From assembly GCA_903917735.1 (NCBI GenBank), contig CAIXBR010000021.1:1-62431 (forward strand): DNA of 62,431 nt. The letters are read 5' to 3'. Shown piece after piece: positions 1 through 9,958 of the stretch. Both the position numbers and the translations under genes were made by a program. Source of the stretch: an uncultured Elusimicrobia bacterium (GTDB lineage Bacteria; Elusimicrobiota; Elusimicrobia; Elusimicrobiales; UBA9959). The notes under the pieces are model-generated. The model had not been told where the DNA came from. It saw only the letters and a program-made list of their open reading frames with translations, and made no database searches. Numbering within the stretch: the first letter of the stretch is position 1; every line of letters starts with the position of its first letter.

Positions 1-555
1 GATCGGATCTTCCAGGTCGTAGAACATGGCGATAGAGGTGATAATGTCGAACTTTCCCTGTCCCACGCGTGTCGTCAGTTCATTGGACGGGAAGACGTCC
101 TGGATGACGGTCGCCATGGTCTTGTCTATCTCCTGTGCCACATCCGAAGGATCTACTCCGAACTTTTTATAGCCGGGCGGGTAAAAGCTGAAAAGAGTCC
201 CGTCATTGCAGCCGATATCAAGAACCATGGCCGCCTGTTTGCCGACAATGCCGGCGGCATCCTCCGCGATGCCTTTTAGGTGGTTTTTCATTGTAGTATT
301 GGTGCCGGAGCGGTACCAATAGGTGGAATAAAGTATCTCAGGCGGGACAGAGTGCTCCATCTGCAGCAGGCCGCAGGCTTTTTCGTCACGCTTCGGATCG
401 CAGCGCACAAGGGACATGGGGATCTTTCTCTGCGGAGGGAGTTCCCTGCCGGGCTTGACGAATAACCCCTGCAGGTATTGATCACCGAGGTCTATAACGG
501 GCGTCAGGGCGGCGGAACCGCAAACCCGGCAGGTTTTTCTGTGAATTAGGTGCAT
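1..555 (-). CDS. Sugar C-methyltransferase (partial, C-terminus outside window)
   Basis: The frame is open from the ATG at 555 down to base 1, so 185 N-terminal residues are visible and the C-terminal half is missing. Cys9-x-x-Cys12 and Cys52/Cys61 match the zinc-binding N-terminal domain (Methyltransf_13 type) of nucleotide-sugar C-methyltransferases, and VLDIGCNDGT (111-120) is the SAM-binding motif I. Such enzymes methylate a carbon of a dTDP- or GDP-keto-sugar for O-antigen or secondary-metabolite sugars. An AGGAG ribosome-binding site lies at 563-567, eight bases before the ATG, which fixes the start. It is the last visible gene of the minus-strand polysaccharide run. The family call is firm; the sugar substrate is unknown. 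Confidence 0.82.
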   Translation of the reverse strand, partial: MHLIHRKTCRVCGSAALTPVIDLGDQYLQGLFVKPGRELPPQRKIPMSLVRCDPKRDEKACGLLQMEHSVPPEILYSTYWYRSGTNTTMKNHLKGIAEDAAGIVGKQAAMVLDIGCNDGTLFSFYPPGYKKFGVDPSDVAQEIDKTMATVIQDVFPSNELTTRVGQGKFDIITSIAMFYDLEDPI

Positions 556-562
556 GACTGTT

Positions 563-567
563 CTCCT
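563..567 (-). promoter_or_regulatory. Ribosome-binding site AGGAG of the C-methyltransferase gene
   Basis: On the minus strand AGGAG is followed by seven bases and then the ATG at 555-553. It decides the start of the truncated gene at the left edge. Confidence 0.7.
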
Positions 568-688
568 ATGTTATGGCCGCCCTCTGAAAAGAGGAAAAGT
601 GCCCGTTGCCGCATTAGTAATATATAGATTTTTACGGGGTGAAAGCAAACCGCCCGCTGGAACCGCCTTTTCCGTCGAGGGCCGGGCG

Positions 689-1771
689 TCAGGCCCTCCC
701 GGGCCCCAGATGGTCTCTGGCGGCTTTTTTTAACTTGTTTATATCGATGATACCCATGCAGGCCGGCGCCGTGCATTTTATCTTCGGCGAGGTGCTTTCG
801 TAAGGGTACATGTAGCACGGCGCGCAAGCCAGCCCCAGCGTTATCGCCGTATTGCCGCCGCCGTAGGGGGCCGTCACGGCCGGGCTGGTCGGACCCAGGA
901 CGGTTATTGTCGCCGTGCCCGCCGCGGCGGCGAGCGGGCCCAGGCCGCCATCCGTGTTTATGAAGAGGCGGCAGCTTTTCAGCATAGTGGCTATTTTATT
1001 CGTTTCAGCGCGGGCGACCTGTATCGGCCCGCTCTTTGCCAGCGCTATTATTCTGTCCGCCGCTTCCTTCTCGTCCGGGCCCGAAAAGACCAGGACCTTC
1101 GCTTTGTATTCGGCGGCCAGCCAGTCTATGAGCTCGGCGAAAACGTTGATATTCTCCGGCGCCCAATTCTTGTAAACCTGGGCTTTGCTGATGCTCGGAT
1201 GGACTCCTATCACCAGGTCGGTTCCCGCGTCTATCCCGCGGTCCCGGAGAAAAGTCCGCGCGTATTCCTCGTCCGGCGCCGCCAGCCAGAGGGACATGTC
1301 CGGTTTCCCGGTGGTCTGGTCCGGGCCGAGGCAGGACAACAGGTCCAGGTTCTTCTCCACCTGGTGCTTATCCCGGTCGGAGTCGATCCTGAAATTCTGT
1401 AAAAAGGGTAGTGTGCGCCACGCCGCGAAGTCATAATGATGGGTTATCCGTTTCTTCGCGCCGGCGAAAAAAGCGAACAGGTTGTACACCAGGCGGTTAG
1501 CGGGGTAGGAGGTCAGGCTTACGTCGAATTCTTCCCGGCGGAGGGCGAGGATGGTTTTAAGGTGGCCGTACAGGCTAGCGGGATCGGTCTTCTTGTAGTC
1601 TATAAGCACCGGCCTGATATAGGGGCAATTAGCGAAAAGCTCGACGCATTTCCTGTCCCGCACCACCAGTGTCATCGGCTCCCCGCCGTATTCTTCCCGT
1701 AGGCGGCGGATCATCGGTATCATATATACCGTGTCACCCAGGCCTTTGAGGGAAATTAAAAGTATCTTCAT
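689..1771 (-). CDS. Glycosyltransferase family 9 (heptosyltransferase-like)
   Basis: This 360-residue protein starts MKILLISLKGLGDTVYMIP, the typical GT9 N-terminus, with the G-x-G-D nucleotide-side loop at 10-13. The second Rossmann half has IGVHPS (188-193), the sugar-nucleotide loop, and NTDGGLGPLAAAAG (272-285), the GT9 C-terminal signature. Cys316, 319, 333 and 338 form a cluster seen in some GT9 proteins, possibly metal-binding. The family adds heptose or similar sugars to lipid A core or O-chain on the cytoplasmic face. It overlaps the upstream methyltransferase gene by four bases, so the two are translationally coupled. The sugar is not predictable. Confidence 0.85.
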   Translation of the reverse strand: MKILLISLKGLGDTVYMIPMIRRLREEYGGEPMTLVVRDRKCVELFANCPYIRPVLIDYKKTDPASLYGHLKTILALRREEFDVSLTSYPANRLVYNLFAFFAGAKKRITHHYDFAAWRTLPFLQNFRIDSDRDKHQVEKNLDLLSCLGPDQTTGKPDMSLWLAAPDEEYARTFLRDRGIDAGTDLVIGVHPSISKAQVYKNWAPENINVFAELIDWLAAEYKAKVLVFSGPDEKEAADRIIALAKSGPIQVARAETNKIATMLKSCRLFINTDGGLGPLAAAAGTATITVLGPTSPAVTAPYGGGNTAITLGLACAPCYMYPYESTSPKIKCTAPACMGIIDINKLKKAARDHLGPGRA

Positions 1772-2454
1772 CGGGTCCAGGCGTTATTTTTCCTGGCCAC
1801 CAGGCAGATCTCAGTATAGGAACTTTTAAAAGGCGTGCTTTTTACCGGCGGGTCGAACGAGATGTCGAAGACCTTCATTACCGCGCCCTGCACGCTGAAA
1901 GGGTCGAGCCCAATGAATTCCTCCTTTTCAAAACCATTGGCGGAAAAAACAGAAGTCAGGCCGCCGTAAGTGTACGACTTCTCGAAGTCGTTCCCCGCGA
2001 ACCAGAACAGTAGCAACTGGTAGAAGCGCCATAGCGAGTATCTGGCCGGGACAAAAGTGACCAGCAGGCCGTCGTCCTTCAGTATCCTCCGCATCTCCGC
2101 AAGGAAGGCGGCTTCCTCTCCGAGATGCTCCATTACTCCCGAGCTGTAGATCAGGTCGAATTCCTTATCTTTGAAAGGCGTATTTTCGCAATCCGCTACG
2201 CAGGCGTTCGGGAATTCCTTTTTTGCCAGCTCTATGGCGACTGGGCTCCTGTCCAGGGCGTAGCAGTCAGCGTCCGTCCTGGAATTTTTTATTTTTTTCA
2301 GGTTGATGGCCGAACCGCAGCCTATTTCCAACACCTTTTTATTGCCGGGCAGCCGGTCGAGGCAGTCGCCGAGGACCTTGTCCCTCTGTGACGCGATCCA
2401 GGCCTCGGCTTTGGAGGTCTTATGGCTTTTCCACTTCTGGTCCCAGCTAGTCAT
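1768..2454 (-). CDS. Class I SAM-dependent methyltransferase
   Basis: A 228-residue soluble protein with VLEIGCGSA (41-49) as SAM motif I and a motif IV/V region around YSSGVMEHL (about 112-121), typical of UbiE/Methyltransf_11-type enzymes. It probably methylates a sugar or lipid intermediate of the glycan locus. It overlaps the membrane glycosyltransferase gene upstream by eight bases and the GT9 gene downstream by four, so it sits in a tightly coupled operon. The substrate is unknown. Confidence 0.82.
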   Translation of the reverse strand: MTSWDQKWKSHKTSKAEAWIASQRDKVLGDCLDRLPGNKKVLEIGCGSAINLKKIKNSRTDADCYALDRSPVAIELAKKEFPNACVADCENTPFKDKEFDLIYSSGVMEHLGEEAAFLAEMRRILKDDGLLVTFVPARYSLWRFYQLLLFWFAGNDFEKSYTYGGLTSVFSANGFEKEEFIGLDPFSVQGAVMKVFDISFDPPVKSTPFKSSYTEICLVARKNNAWTR

Positions 2455-3787
2455 GGTTTTTCTTGCCGCGCGGCTTTAATTCTGCCGCAGCGGCCCCCTT
2501 ATTCCGAAGCCATGCTGCAATTACCAGGGAAGAGCAGAAAAGCATGAAAGGCTGCACAGGACAGCGGTAATTAGCCAACCCTTCGTTAGCCATGCTGGTT
2601 ACGCCGCTGATGTAAACAATAAGCGCCAAACCGTAGGTGGTAAAACCGTTGTCTCCCGTCAGTATCTCCCGCCAGCGCGTGGCGGTATAAAAAGCGGTCA
2701 GCAGGAATAGCATCCAATAGAAGGGGTGCATGCTGACGGCGATTTTAAGCGCTATTCCGGCAACGTCGCCCTTTTCGAAGGCTTCTGTGACAGAATATGG
2801 CAGTTGTCCCTGCAGGGCATATTTGGCATAAAGGTTATGAGCGGAAAAAAAGAAATTAAAGAGCTCATGCCCGGTTTCCTTTGCGTAGATGAATGGGTGG
2901 CGCAGTATGCTAAGTACATATATCTTTTGAAATTCAGTGTTGATTTCCGTGTCGCTCAGGCCTTTCTCTTTCTTCAGGTCAGCTATAACAGCGAAGGTTA
3001 TCTCGGCTTTTTTGTTCATGGGGATCCAGTCCTTGCCCATGTCGCGCAGGAAGATCTCTTTAGTCGCGCTGTTTTTGGGAAACTCGATATGGTTCATTAA
3101 GCGGCCAGTGTAATGGAGGCTTTCAAAAGTGAGCAGGCTAAACTTCCCGTCATGGTTATAATTACGCCAGCTCCATAAATTTATCGCCAGCAGCGGGACG
3201 AGCAGGAAAACAGCGGCTGAGGCGGCTTTTTTTATCAGTGGTCTCCTCTCGGCGAACAGGAGAGCAAGTACGATTATCGGGAAAAATTTGAGGACCGGCT
3301 TTGTGAATATTCCGGCCGCCACCAGGGTCCCGCAGAGAAGAATGTGCGGCAGCCTGCCGGTCTTTTTATAGTTATTGAACGCAATGGCGGACATGCAGAG
3401 CAGGAAAGAGAACAGGGTTTCCGATAATATGGCGTGCTGGTAGCTGGCGTAGAGGATGTCGCAGAAAAACAGGATCGAGAAAACTATCTTCGAGCGTCTC
3501 TCCGCAAGCAGGGAAAGGATGGCCAGATAAACGCCTATTCCCAGTATGTGCTGGAATATTATCACCGGCAGCTGGCTATCGCCGAACAAATGGTAGAAAA
3601 TAGCCAGGAACGCCGGGTACCCCGGCAGTCTTGCGGCGCTGTTAAAACTCAGGTTCGCCGCCAGTGTCTGGGCAAGTGAGATGTAACCGCCAGAATCAGG
3701 TTCGAGTATAGGGGGAAAATACATCAGAAAAAAAAGGTGCTGGGCCGCAATAAGCAGGGCCAAAGAAAAAAGCGTTCTGTTTTTCAT
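2447..3787 (-). CDS. GT39/ArnT-like membrane glycosyltransferase
   Basis: A 446-residue polytopic protein with roughly ten hydrophobic segments. After the first segment comes PPILEPDSGGYISLAQ (25-40), whose acidic Asp31 fits the first periplasmic loop of GT-C enzymes, where a conserved acid acts as catalytic base. The next stretch, RLPGYPAFLAIFYHLFG, matches the PMT_2/ArnT family. Such enzymes take sugar from a polyprenyl-phosphate donor and transfer it outside the inner membrane. The gene directly upstream encodes a GT2 enzyme with C-terminal membrane helices, exactly the type that makes such donors, so the two probably act as a pair. The sugar and acceptor are unknown. Confidence 0.78.
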   Translation of the reverse strand: MKNRTLFSLALLIAAQHLFFLMYFPPILEPDSGGYISLAQTLAANLSFNSAARLPGYPAFLAIFYHLFGDSQLPVIIFQHILGIGVYLAILSLLAERRSKIVFSILFFCDILYASYQHAILSETLFSFLLCMSAIAFNNYKKTGRLPHILLCGTLVAAGIFTKPVLKFFPIIVLALLFAERRPLIKKAASAAVFLLVPLLAINLWSWRNYNHDGKFSLLTFESLHYTGRLMNHIEFPKNSATKEIFLRDMGKDWIPMNKKAEITFAVIADLKKEKGLSDTEINTEFQKIYVLSILRHPFIYAKETGHELFNFFFSAHNLYAKYALQGQLPYSVTEAFEKGDVAGIALKIAVSMHPFYWMLFLLTAFYTATRWREILTGDNGFTTYGLALIVYISGVTSMANEGLANYRCPVQPFMLFCSSLVIAAWLRNKGAAAAELKPRGKKNHD

Positions 3788-4740
3788 CTGAGGTCTTTCT
3801 GCCGCAACAAGAGCAGTCTTTCCAGCAGTTTTCTATTGGTATGGATCAGGTTGGAGGTTATTCCCATGAGCAGCATGAAGAAACCGAGTATAAGAAGGCC
3901 TACTCCGATGGTGAGGGACTGCACGTAGCCGGTGGGGATATTCCGCTCCACCGTCAGTGTGATGTAGTAATAAATAAACCTGCCGGTCAGGAACAGCCCC
4001 GGCAGGCAGAAGAAGGCGGCCAGCGAAATAAACACTTTAAGCGGCGAATAGATATAGACCAGGGTCAGTATATCAATGGTCGACTTCGCTATATACTCCA
4101 GGCTGTTGCCCATTAGCCGGGATTTCCTTATGGGCGGGTTCACCGTTATCGGAATGTTCGCGATGCGCACCTTGTGGCTTGAGAGCCGGACGAGGGTCTC
4201 GAGGGTATAGGTGTAATTGCTGGCTATAACGTCCACCCAGAGCGCGGCGCCGCGGCTGAAAGCCCTGAACCCGGAGGTGGCGTCAGGGACGGGCTGCCCG
4301 CAGATGAACGAAATAACCCGGCTGCCGGCCCTCTGTGCCAGTTTTTTGGGGTAGGAAAAATGCTCAATGTCGTCGATGTTCCTGGCACCGACCACGAATT
4401 CGGCCTGCTTTGCCAGGATGGGACTAATAAGTTCCGGGATATATCTGCCGGGATACTGATTGTCGGCGTCGGTGTTGACTATGATGTCCGCGCCCAGCTC
4501 GAGCGAAGCTTCTATCCCCGCCCTGAATCCGACGGCCAGTCCCTGGTGGTAGGGAAGCTGCACGACCTTGGATACCCTGGGGTGGGCTCTGGCGACTTCG
4601 GCGGTCCTATCCGCGCTGCCGTCGTCGATAACGACTATGTTGATCTCGCTTATGCCTGCGATCTTTTCCGGGATGTCGTTCAAAGCGGCAGCGAGGAACT
4701 CTTCTTCGTTATAGCATGGAATTTGGACCACTAATTTCAT
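3784..4740 (-). CDS. GT2 polyprenyl-phosphate glycosyltransferase (DPM1/GtrB-like)
   Basis: This 318-residue protein begins MKLVVQIPCYNEEEF, the GT2 fold start. It has VVIDDGSADRT (37-46) for nucleotide binding and NTDADNQYPG (89-98) with the metal-binding DAD, then two C-terminal transmembrane segments (about 230-310). This is the layout of enzymes that load a sugar onto undecaprenyl or dolichyl phosphate. A longer frame reaches 4788, but a GGGAGG site lies just before the ATG at 4740, so I chose the shorter start. It overlaps the GT39-like gene by four bases, which suggests it supplies that enzyme's lipid-linked donor. Confidence 0.83.
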   Translation of the reverse strand: MKLVVQIPCYNEEEFLAAALNDIPEKIAGISEINIVVIDDGSADRTAEVARAHPRVSKVVQLPYHQGLAVGFRAGIEASLELGADIIVNTDADNQYPGRYIPELISPILAKQAEFVVGARNIDDIEHFSYPKKLAQRAGSRVISFICGQPVPDATSGFRAFSRGAALWVDVIASNYTYTLETLVRLSSHKVRIANIPITVNPPIRKSRLMGNSLEYIAKSTIDILTLVYIYSPLKVFISLAAFFCLPGLFLTGRFIYYYITLTVERNIPTGYVQSLTIGVGLLILGFFMLLMGITSNLIHTNRKLLERLLLLRQKDLR

Positions 4741-4800
4741 TTTTCCCCGTTCCTCCCGGCGAAGCGTTCCCGCTGTTCTCCGCCGCAAAACTTATTAAAT

Positions 4801-4806
4801 ATTATA
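4801..4806 (-). promoter_or_regulatory. Candidate -10 box (TATAAT) before the GT2 gene
   Basis: A consensus TATAAT on the minus strand lies about 60 bases upstream of the ATG at 4740, in the 110-base gap after asnB. No good -35 box is visible, so this is a weak internal promoter candidate for the distal part of the glycan operon. Confidence 0.35.
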
Positions 4807-4850
4807 CAACATAACAGTGTTCTGCCCGGCGGTGGGGGGCATCGGGGGAT

Positions 4851-6710
4851 TTAGATGTATTTATCCTGCCACAGGAACAGCGAAACCAGGCAAGTTAGCT
4901 TACGGGTGTTGTCGCGGCGCCCTTCGCAGTGCTCTTTCAGCAGTTTTTCGGCGAAAGCGTAATTGCAGAACCCAGGGTTCTTGGCGCGCGCCACGCTTAT
5001 TACGTCCCTGGTGAAATCTTTCAGCCCGCCTTTCAGCCACTCTCCGGTTGGCATGCTGAAGCCTTTTTTCGGCATTTTCAGTATCTCTTCCGGCAGGTAC
5101 TTCCTGAGGGCCTTGCGGATGATATGCTTTGTGGTGAAGCCCTTTATTTTCAGGTCCAGCGGTATTTCTTCGGACAGGTCCAGCATCTCGTTGTCCAGGA
5201 AAGGCACCCGCGCCTCCTGCGAATTGAACATCGTGACGAGGTCGGTGGCGTGGAGCGAGCAGTAGGGGAGAAAGACGTTCAGGTCGAGGTAAAGAAGCCT
5301 GTCGAGCAGCCGGGCGTCGGCGACTTCGGGCAGGTGCTGGGCGAAAACCTCGAACGGGTCCTCGTGCTTCAGCCCCGGCAGCAAGAGCTTGATCTCGAAG
5401 GCGGTGAAGATCTCCTTGTACTTCAGGTGCGCGACCTCCGGCCTGAAGGCGGCACCGCGCGTGAAGGACTTCAACTTGAAATCAAGGCTCAGGCGGCTGG
5501 TGGAGACGGGGAGGCGCTCCGCGGCCGCGCGCAGGGCCGCCTTGACCAGGCCGGGCAGGTACTGGTAGAAGCGGCCCACCTTGGCGGCCGACAGCGTCGG
5601 GTAGCCGGCGAACAGCTCATCGCCGCCGGCGCCGGTAAGTGCCACGGTGATGTCTTTCCTGGACTGGGCTGAAACGTGGCCCATAGCCAGGTAAGTCCAG
5701 TCACCGTGGGGCTCCGCGAAGCGGCTCACCGTATTCGGAAGGCTTTCTATTATGTTGCGGGGGCCGAACAGACAATCGTGATGGTCGGTATTGTATTTAC
5801 GCGCCACCAGGCGGGCTCCGTCCAGTTCATTATAGGTCCCGCCGTTCTCGTAGCCCACGGTGTAGGTCTTGGGCTTCACCCCCAGCTTGGACATCATCGC
5901 CACTATGGCGGTGGAATCCAGACCGCTCGAAAGAAAAACGCCCAGCGGCACGTCGCTGACCAGCTGCCGCCTGACTGAATTAAGCAGCGCTTCTTCTATC
6001 CTCTCCGAGGCTTCGTGCTCAGTCATCTTTTTCGGGCGGAAACTGTATTGCCAGTACCGTTCTATTTCGACTTTACCGCCGCTCACCTTTATGCAGTGTC
6101 CCTGAGTCAGGCGGCGTATGTGGCGGAAAATGGAGCGGGGGGATGAAATATAGTAAAAAGACAGGTAGTTTGCCAGCGCCTGATTGTCTATATCGCGGGG
6201 GATGCCGTTGAAGGCGAGAAGAGACCTAATCTCCGAGGAAAAATAGAGCGCTCCACCAAAGTCGGAGTAAAAGAGCGGCTTAATGCCGGTACGGTCCCGG
6301 GCAATAAAAAGCTCCTCTTTTTTAGCGTCCCAGACGGCGAAGGCGAACATGCCGTTGAGTTTTGAAAGGCACTTCTCCCCGAGTTCCTCGTAGAGGTGAA
6401 CTATAACTTCCGTGTCGGAATTGGTTGTGAAACGATGCCGCCCTTCCAGTTCTTTGCGCAGTTCGCGGTAGTTGTAAATTTCCCCGTTGAGGACCACGGC
6501 CAGGGAGCGGTCCTCGTTGAACACCGGCTGGCGTCCGCTTTGCAGGTCTATAATGCTGAGGCGGCGCATGCCCAGGCCGCAGTGGCGGTCTATCAGAACG
6601 CCTTCATCATCGGGCCCGCGGTGCAGCAGCTCGAAAAGCGGTCTCTTGAGCTCGGCTTCGCGCAGCGGGACTTTGGAGGCGTAGTTTATTTTACCGAGTA
6701 TTCCGCACAT
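4851..6710 (-). CDS. asnB: Glutamine-hydrolysing asparagine synthetase-like amidotransferase
   Basis: The 619-residue product has an N-terminal class II glutamine amidotransferase domain (2-~210) with the nucleophile Cys2 exposed after Met removal (MCGILGK), HRGPDDEG (29-36) and NGEIYNY (75-81). The synthetase domain has SSGLDS (261-266), the PPi loop. The start must be the ATG at 6710 because Cys has to be residue 2; the frame opens three codons earlier, which would bury it. The family forms asparagine from aspartate and glutamine, but copies inside polysaccharide loci are often thought to amidate sugar acids or modify surface glycans. Either role is possible here. Confidence 0.88.
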   Translation of the reverse strand: MCGILGKINYASKVPLREAELKRPLFELLHRGPDDEGVLIDRHCGLGMRRLSIIDLQSGRQPVFNEDRSLAVVLNGEIYNYRELRKELEGRHRFTTNSDTEVIVHLYEELGEKCLSKLNGMFAFAVWDAKKEELFIARDRTGIKPLFYSDFGGALYFSSEIRSLLAFNGIPRDIDNQALANYLSFYYISSPRSIFRHIRRLTQGHCIKVSGGKVEIERYWQYSFRPKKMTEHEASERIEEALLNSVRRQLVSDVPLGVFLSSGLDSTAIVAMMSKLGVKPKTYTVGYENGGTYNELDGARLVARKYNTDHHDCLFGPRNIIESLPNTVSRFAEPHGDWTYLAMGHVSAQSRKDITVALTGAGGDELFAGYPTLSAAKVGRFYQYLPGLVKAALRAAAERLPVSTSRLSLDFKLKSFTRGAAFRPEVAHLKYKEIFTAFEIKLLLPGLKHEDPFEVFAQHLPEVADARLLDRLLYLDLNVFLPYCSLHATDLVTMFNSQEARVPFLDNEMLDLSEEIPLDLKIKGFTTKHIIRKALRKYLPEEILKMPKKGFSMPTGEWLKGGLKDFTRDVISVARAKNPGFCNYAFAEKLLKEHCEGRRDNTRKLTCLVSLFLWQDKYI

Positions 6711-6965
6711 GGTTTTCAACAGTATCCGCCCGTTTCCGCGGGGCGAATTCAGCCTTGTCCTCCGTATTAGGAGGGGGGGGTCCTTGCCGTCCGGATAATG
6801 TCAGACCATTACGGAATGGCCTAGGGCTGAATGGGCGGTTTCCGGGTGCCGCGGAGGGCGCCTGGAAATTAATCGCGCCCATGGAGCGCAAAGGGTAATC
6901 TGAAGTGAAGCCCGAAAGCGGCACGCCCCCGCAGTCCTTTTTAGGATTACCATCGTTATTCTTTA
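6711..6965. other. Intergenic region with a strongly folded element before asnB
   Basis: No credible gene is seen in these 255 bases. CCGCCC (6727-6732) plus ATTCAGCC (6747-6754) pair with GGCTGAAT (6825-6832) plus GGGCGG (6833-6838), closing a domain of about 110 bases. Inside it CCTCC and GGAGG (6760-6775) form a hairpin around GTATTA. On the minus strand it would be the leader of asnB. It matches no riboswitch or attenuator class that I know. It could also be an intergenic repeat like those at 42547 and 46174. Confidence 0.4.
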
Positions 6966-8279
6966 CTAAAACCTCTGCAAAACATCCTGTGCCCTGGTTG
7001 TTACTTGGTAGATAAAGTTCAGGAACAGCAATCCGCTCAGGACGGAGGCGGTCATAAGCCGGCCGCGTATTTTTCCGGTTTCCCCTTTTTTTATCTCCGC
7101 TATAATACCCGGCAGGAGGGAGGCACCGTAGGAGGCGAGGATGAGAAGGGACGGAATGAACGGTATCCGCTTTCTGCCCTCGGCGCAGAAAAGGGTGACA
7201 AAAATGCCGACAAAAACGGCTATTATAGCGGCGAACCCGACGGCGTTCTTATCCCTGAAAGAGAAAACAAGACCGAGGACGCACAACGGGAATATCACCA
7301 TGTTTTCCAGCAAGCTCAAAACGAACATTGTTTTTCTGATGGGATAATCCGCGCGGTAAAGTGCGAAAGAAGTGGCAAAAGTAAGATGTTTTGAGATCTT
7401 AAGAAGTGTTAACTGGAGCTCCTTTAGCGGATTTTCAGATATGAATTTGACAGCCTTTTGAACGCATATCCGGCCCTTCTCTGCTGGTGAGATCGTTGAA
7501 TCAACATAGAACTTCCCATAATCATGGTCCAGAAAATAATAGTCGGCGCCGCCGGTAGCGTAAGGATTATGCCCGATGAAGATCGTATCCGCCCAGGTCG
7601 GCTCAAGGAGTGAAGGCGCTTTCTGGACCAGGGAATTCCTGATGCTCCACGGCATAATGGTTAAAAAAGTGAAAACGGAGAAAAGAGCCGCTTTTTTCAG
7701 CCATCTTTCCTCTTTATATTTATAATAGATCCAGAACAGGAAAGCCGGCAGAGCGATAATAAACAGGCCCTTTGTCATGCAGGCAAGTCCCAAAACCACC
7801 CCGCTAAGGGCGAAATTCCTGTTTTTGATCACGCGATACACGATGATTGTCAAAATAAAAATACCGAGAGTCTCCGCCAACATCACGCTGCAGTACCATA
7901 TCAGGTCAACGTAAACGGCGGACATGATAAGTGCTATATAGGCCGTTTTTTTGCCGAACACCTCTTTGGCGCAAAGGTAAATATAAAAACAGGTCAAGGT
8001 TGAGAACAGGGCATTGGCCATGTTAAGAAGCACATAGCTTTCCCCAAAGAGTTTCGTTATAAGCGCAAGTATAATAGGATATAACGGTGTCCAGCCCGCG
8101 GTGTAAGGCAACCCATGCACTATCGAAAGCCTGGCCTGGTCCCATTGCGCCATATCGGACCAGGGAAGGACCTTAACGCTAAGGACATACGCTGCTCTAA
8201 TCGCGAACCCAAACAGCAAAATCCCCCACACGGCTAAGGGGGATATTTCTTCTTCTTTGCTCAGCTTGGTCGGAATCAT
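6966..8279 (-). CDS. GT39-like membrane glycosyltransferase
   Basis: A 437-residue polytopic protein with about eleven hydrophobic segments. SDMAQWDQARLSIVHGLPY after the first segment carries the acidic residues of the first periplasmic loop of GT-C enzymes, followed by TPLYPIILALITKLFG, as in the PMT_2 family. It probably moves a sugar from a polyprenyl-phosphate donor onto the growing glycan outside the inner membrane. I chose ATG 8279 over a TTG five codons earlier. No Shine-Dalgarno is present; a TATAAT box ends six bases before the ATG, so the mRNA may be leaderless. Substrate unknown. Confidence 0.74.
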   Translation of the reverse strand: MIPTKLSKEEEISPLAVWGILLFGFAIRAAYVLSVKVLPWSDMAQWDQARLSIVHGLPYTAGWTPLYPIILALITKLFGESYVLLNMANALFSTLTCFYIYLCAKEVFGKKTAYIALIMSAVYVDLIWYCSVMLAETLGIFILTIIVYRVIKNRNFALSGVVLGLACMTKGLFIIALPAFLFWIYYKYKEERWLKKAALFSVFTFLTIMPWSIRNSLVQKAPSLLEPTWADTIFIGHNPYATGGADYYFLDHDYGKFYVDSTISPAEKGRICVQKAVKFISENPLKELQLTLLKISKHLTFATSFALYRADYPIRKTMFVLSLLENMVIFPLCVLGLVFSFRDKNAVGFAAIIAVFVGIFVTLFCAEGRKRIPFIPSLLILASYGASLLPGIIAEIKKGETGKIRGRLMTASVLSGLLFLNFIYQVTTRAQDVLQRF

Positions 8280-8285
8280 AGGCCA

Positions 8286-8291
8286 ATTATA
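8286..8291 (-). promoter_or_regulatory. -10 box TATAAT placed for a leaderless transcript
   Basis: The consensus TATAAT on the minus strand ends six bases before the ATG of the GT39-like gene. Transcription normally starts about seven bases after a -10 box, so it would start at or next to the start codon. No ribosome-binding site is seen between them, which supports leaderless translation. Confidence 0.5.
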
Positions 8292-8429
8292 CAAATTAAT
8301 GCAATGATGAAAGAGCTGCGGCTGCGGAATTGTCTGCCGCTGCTCAAAGTCGCCCGGTGACTGGGTTTAAGGAAGATCGGGGCGCTAGGGCCGAACCTGT
8401 GGGGGTCGCTTCTGAGGGATTGCCGGATA

Positions 8430-9953
<1,524 letters not shown>

Positions 9954-9958
9954 TATTA

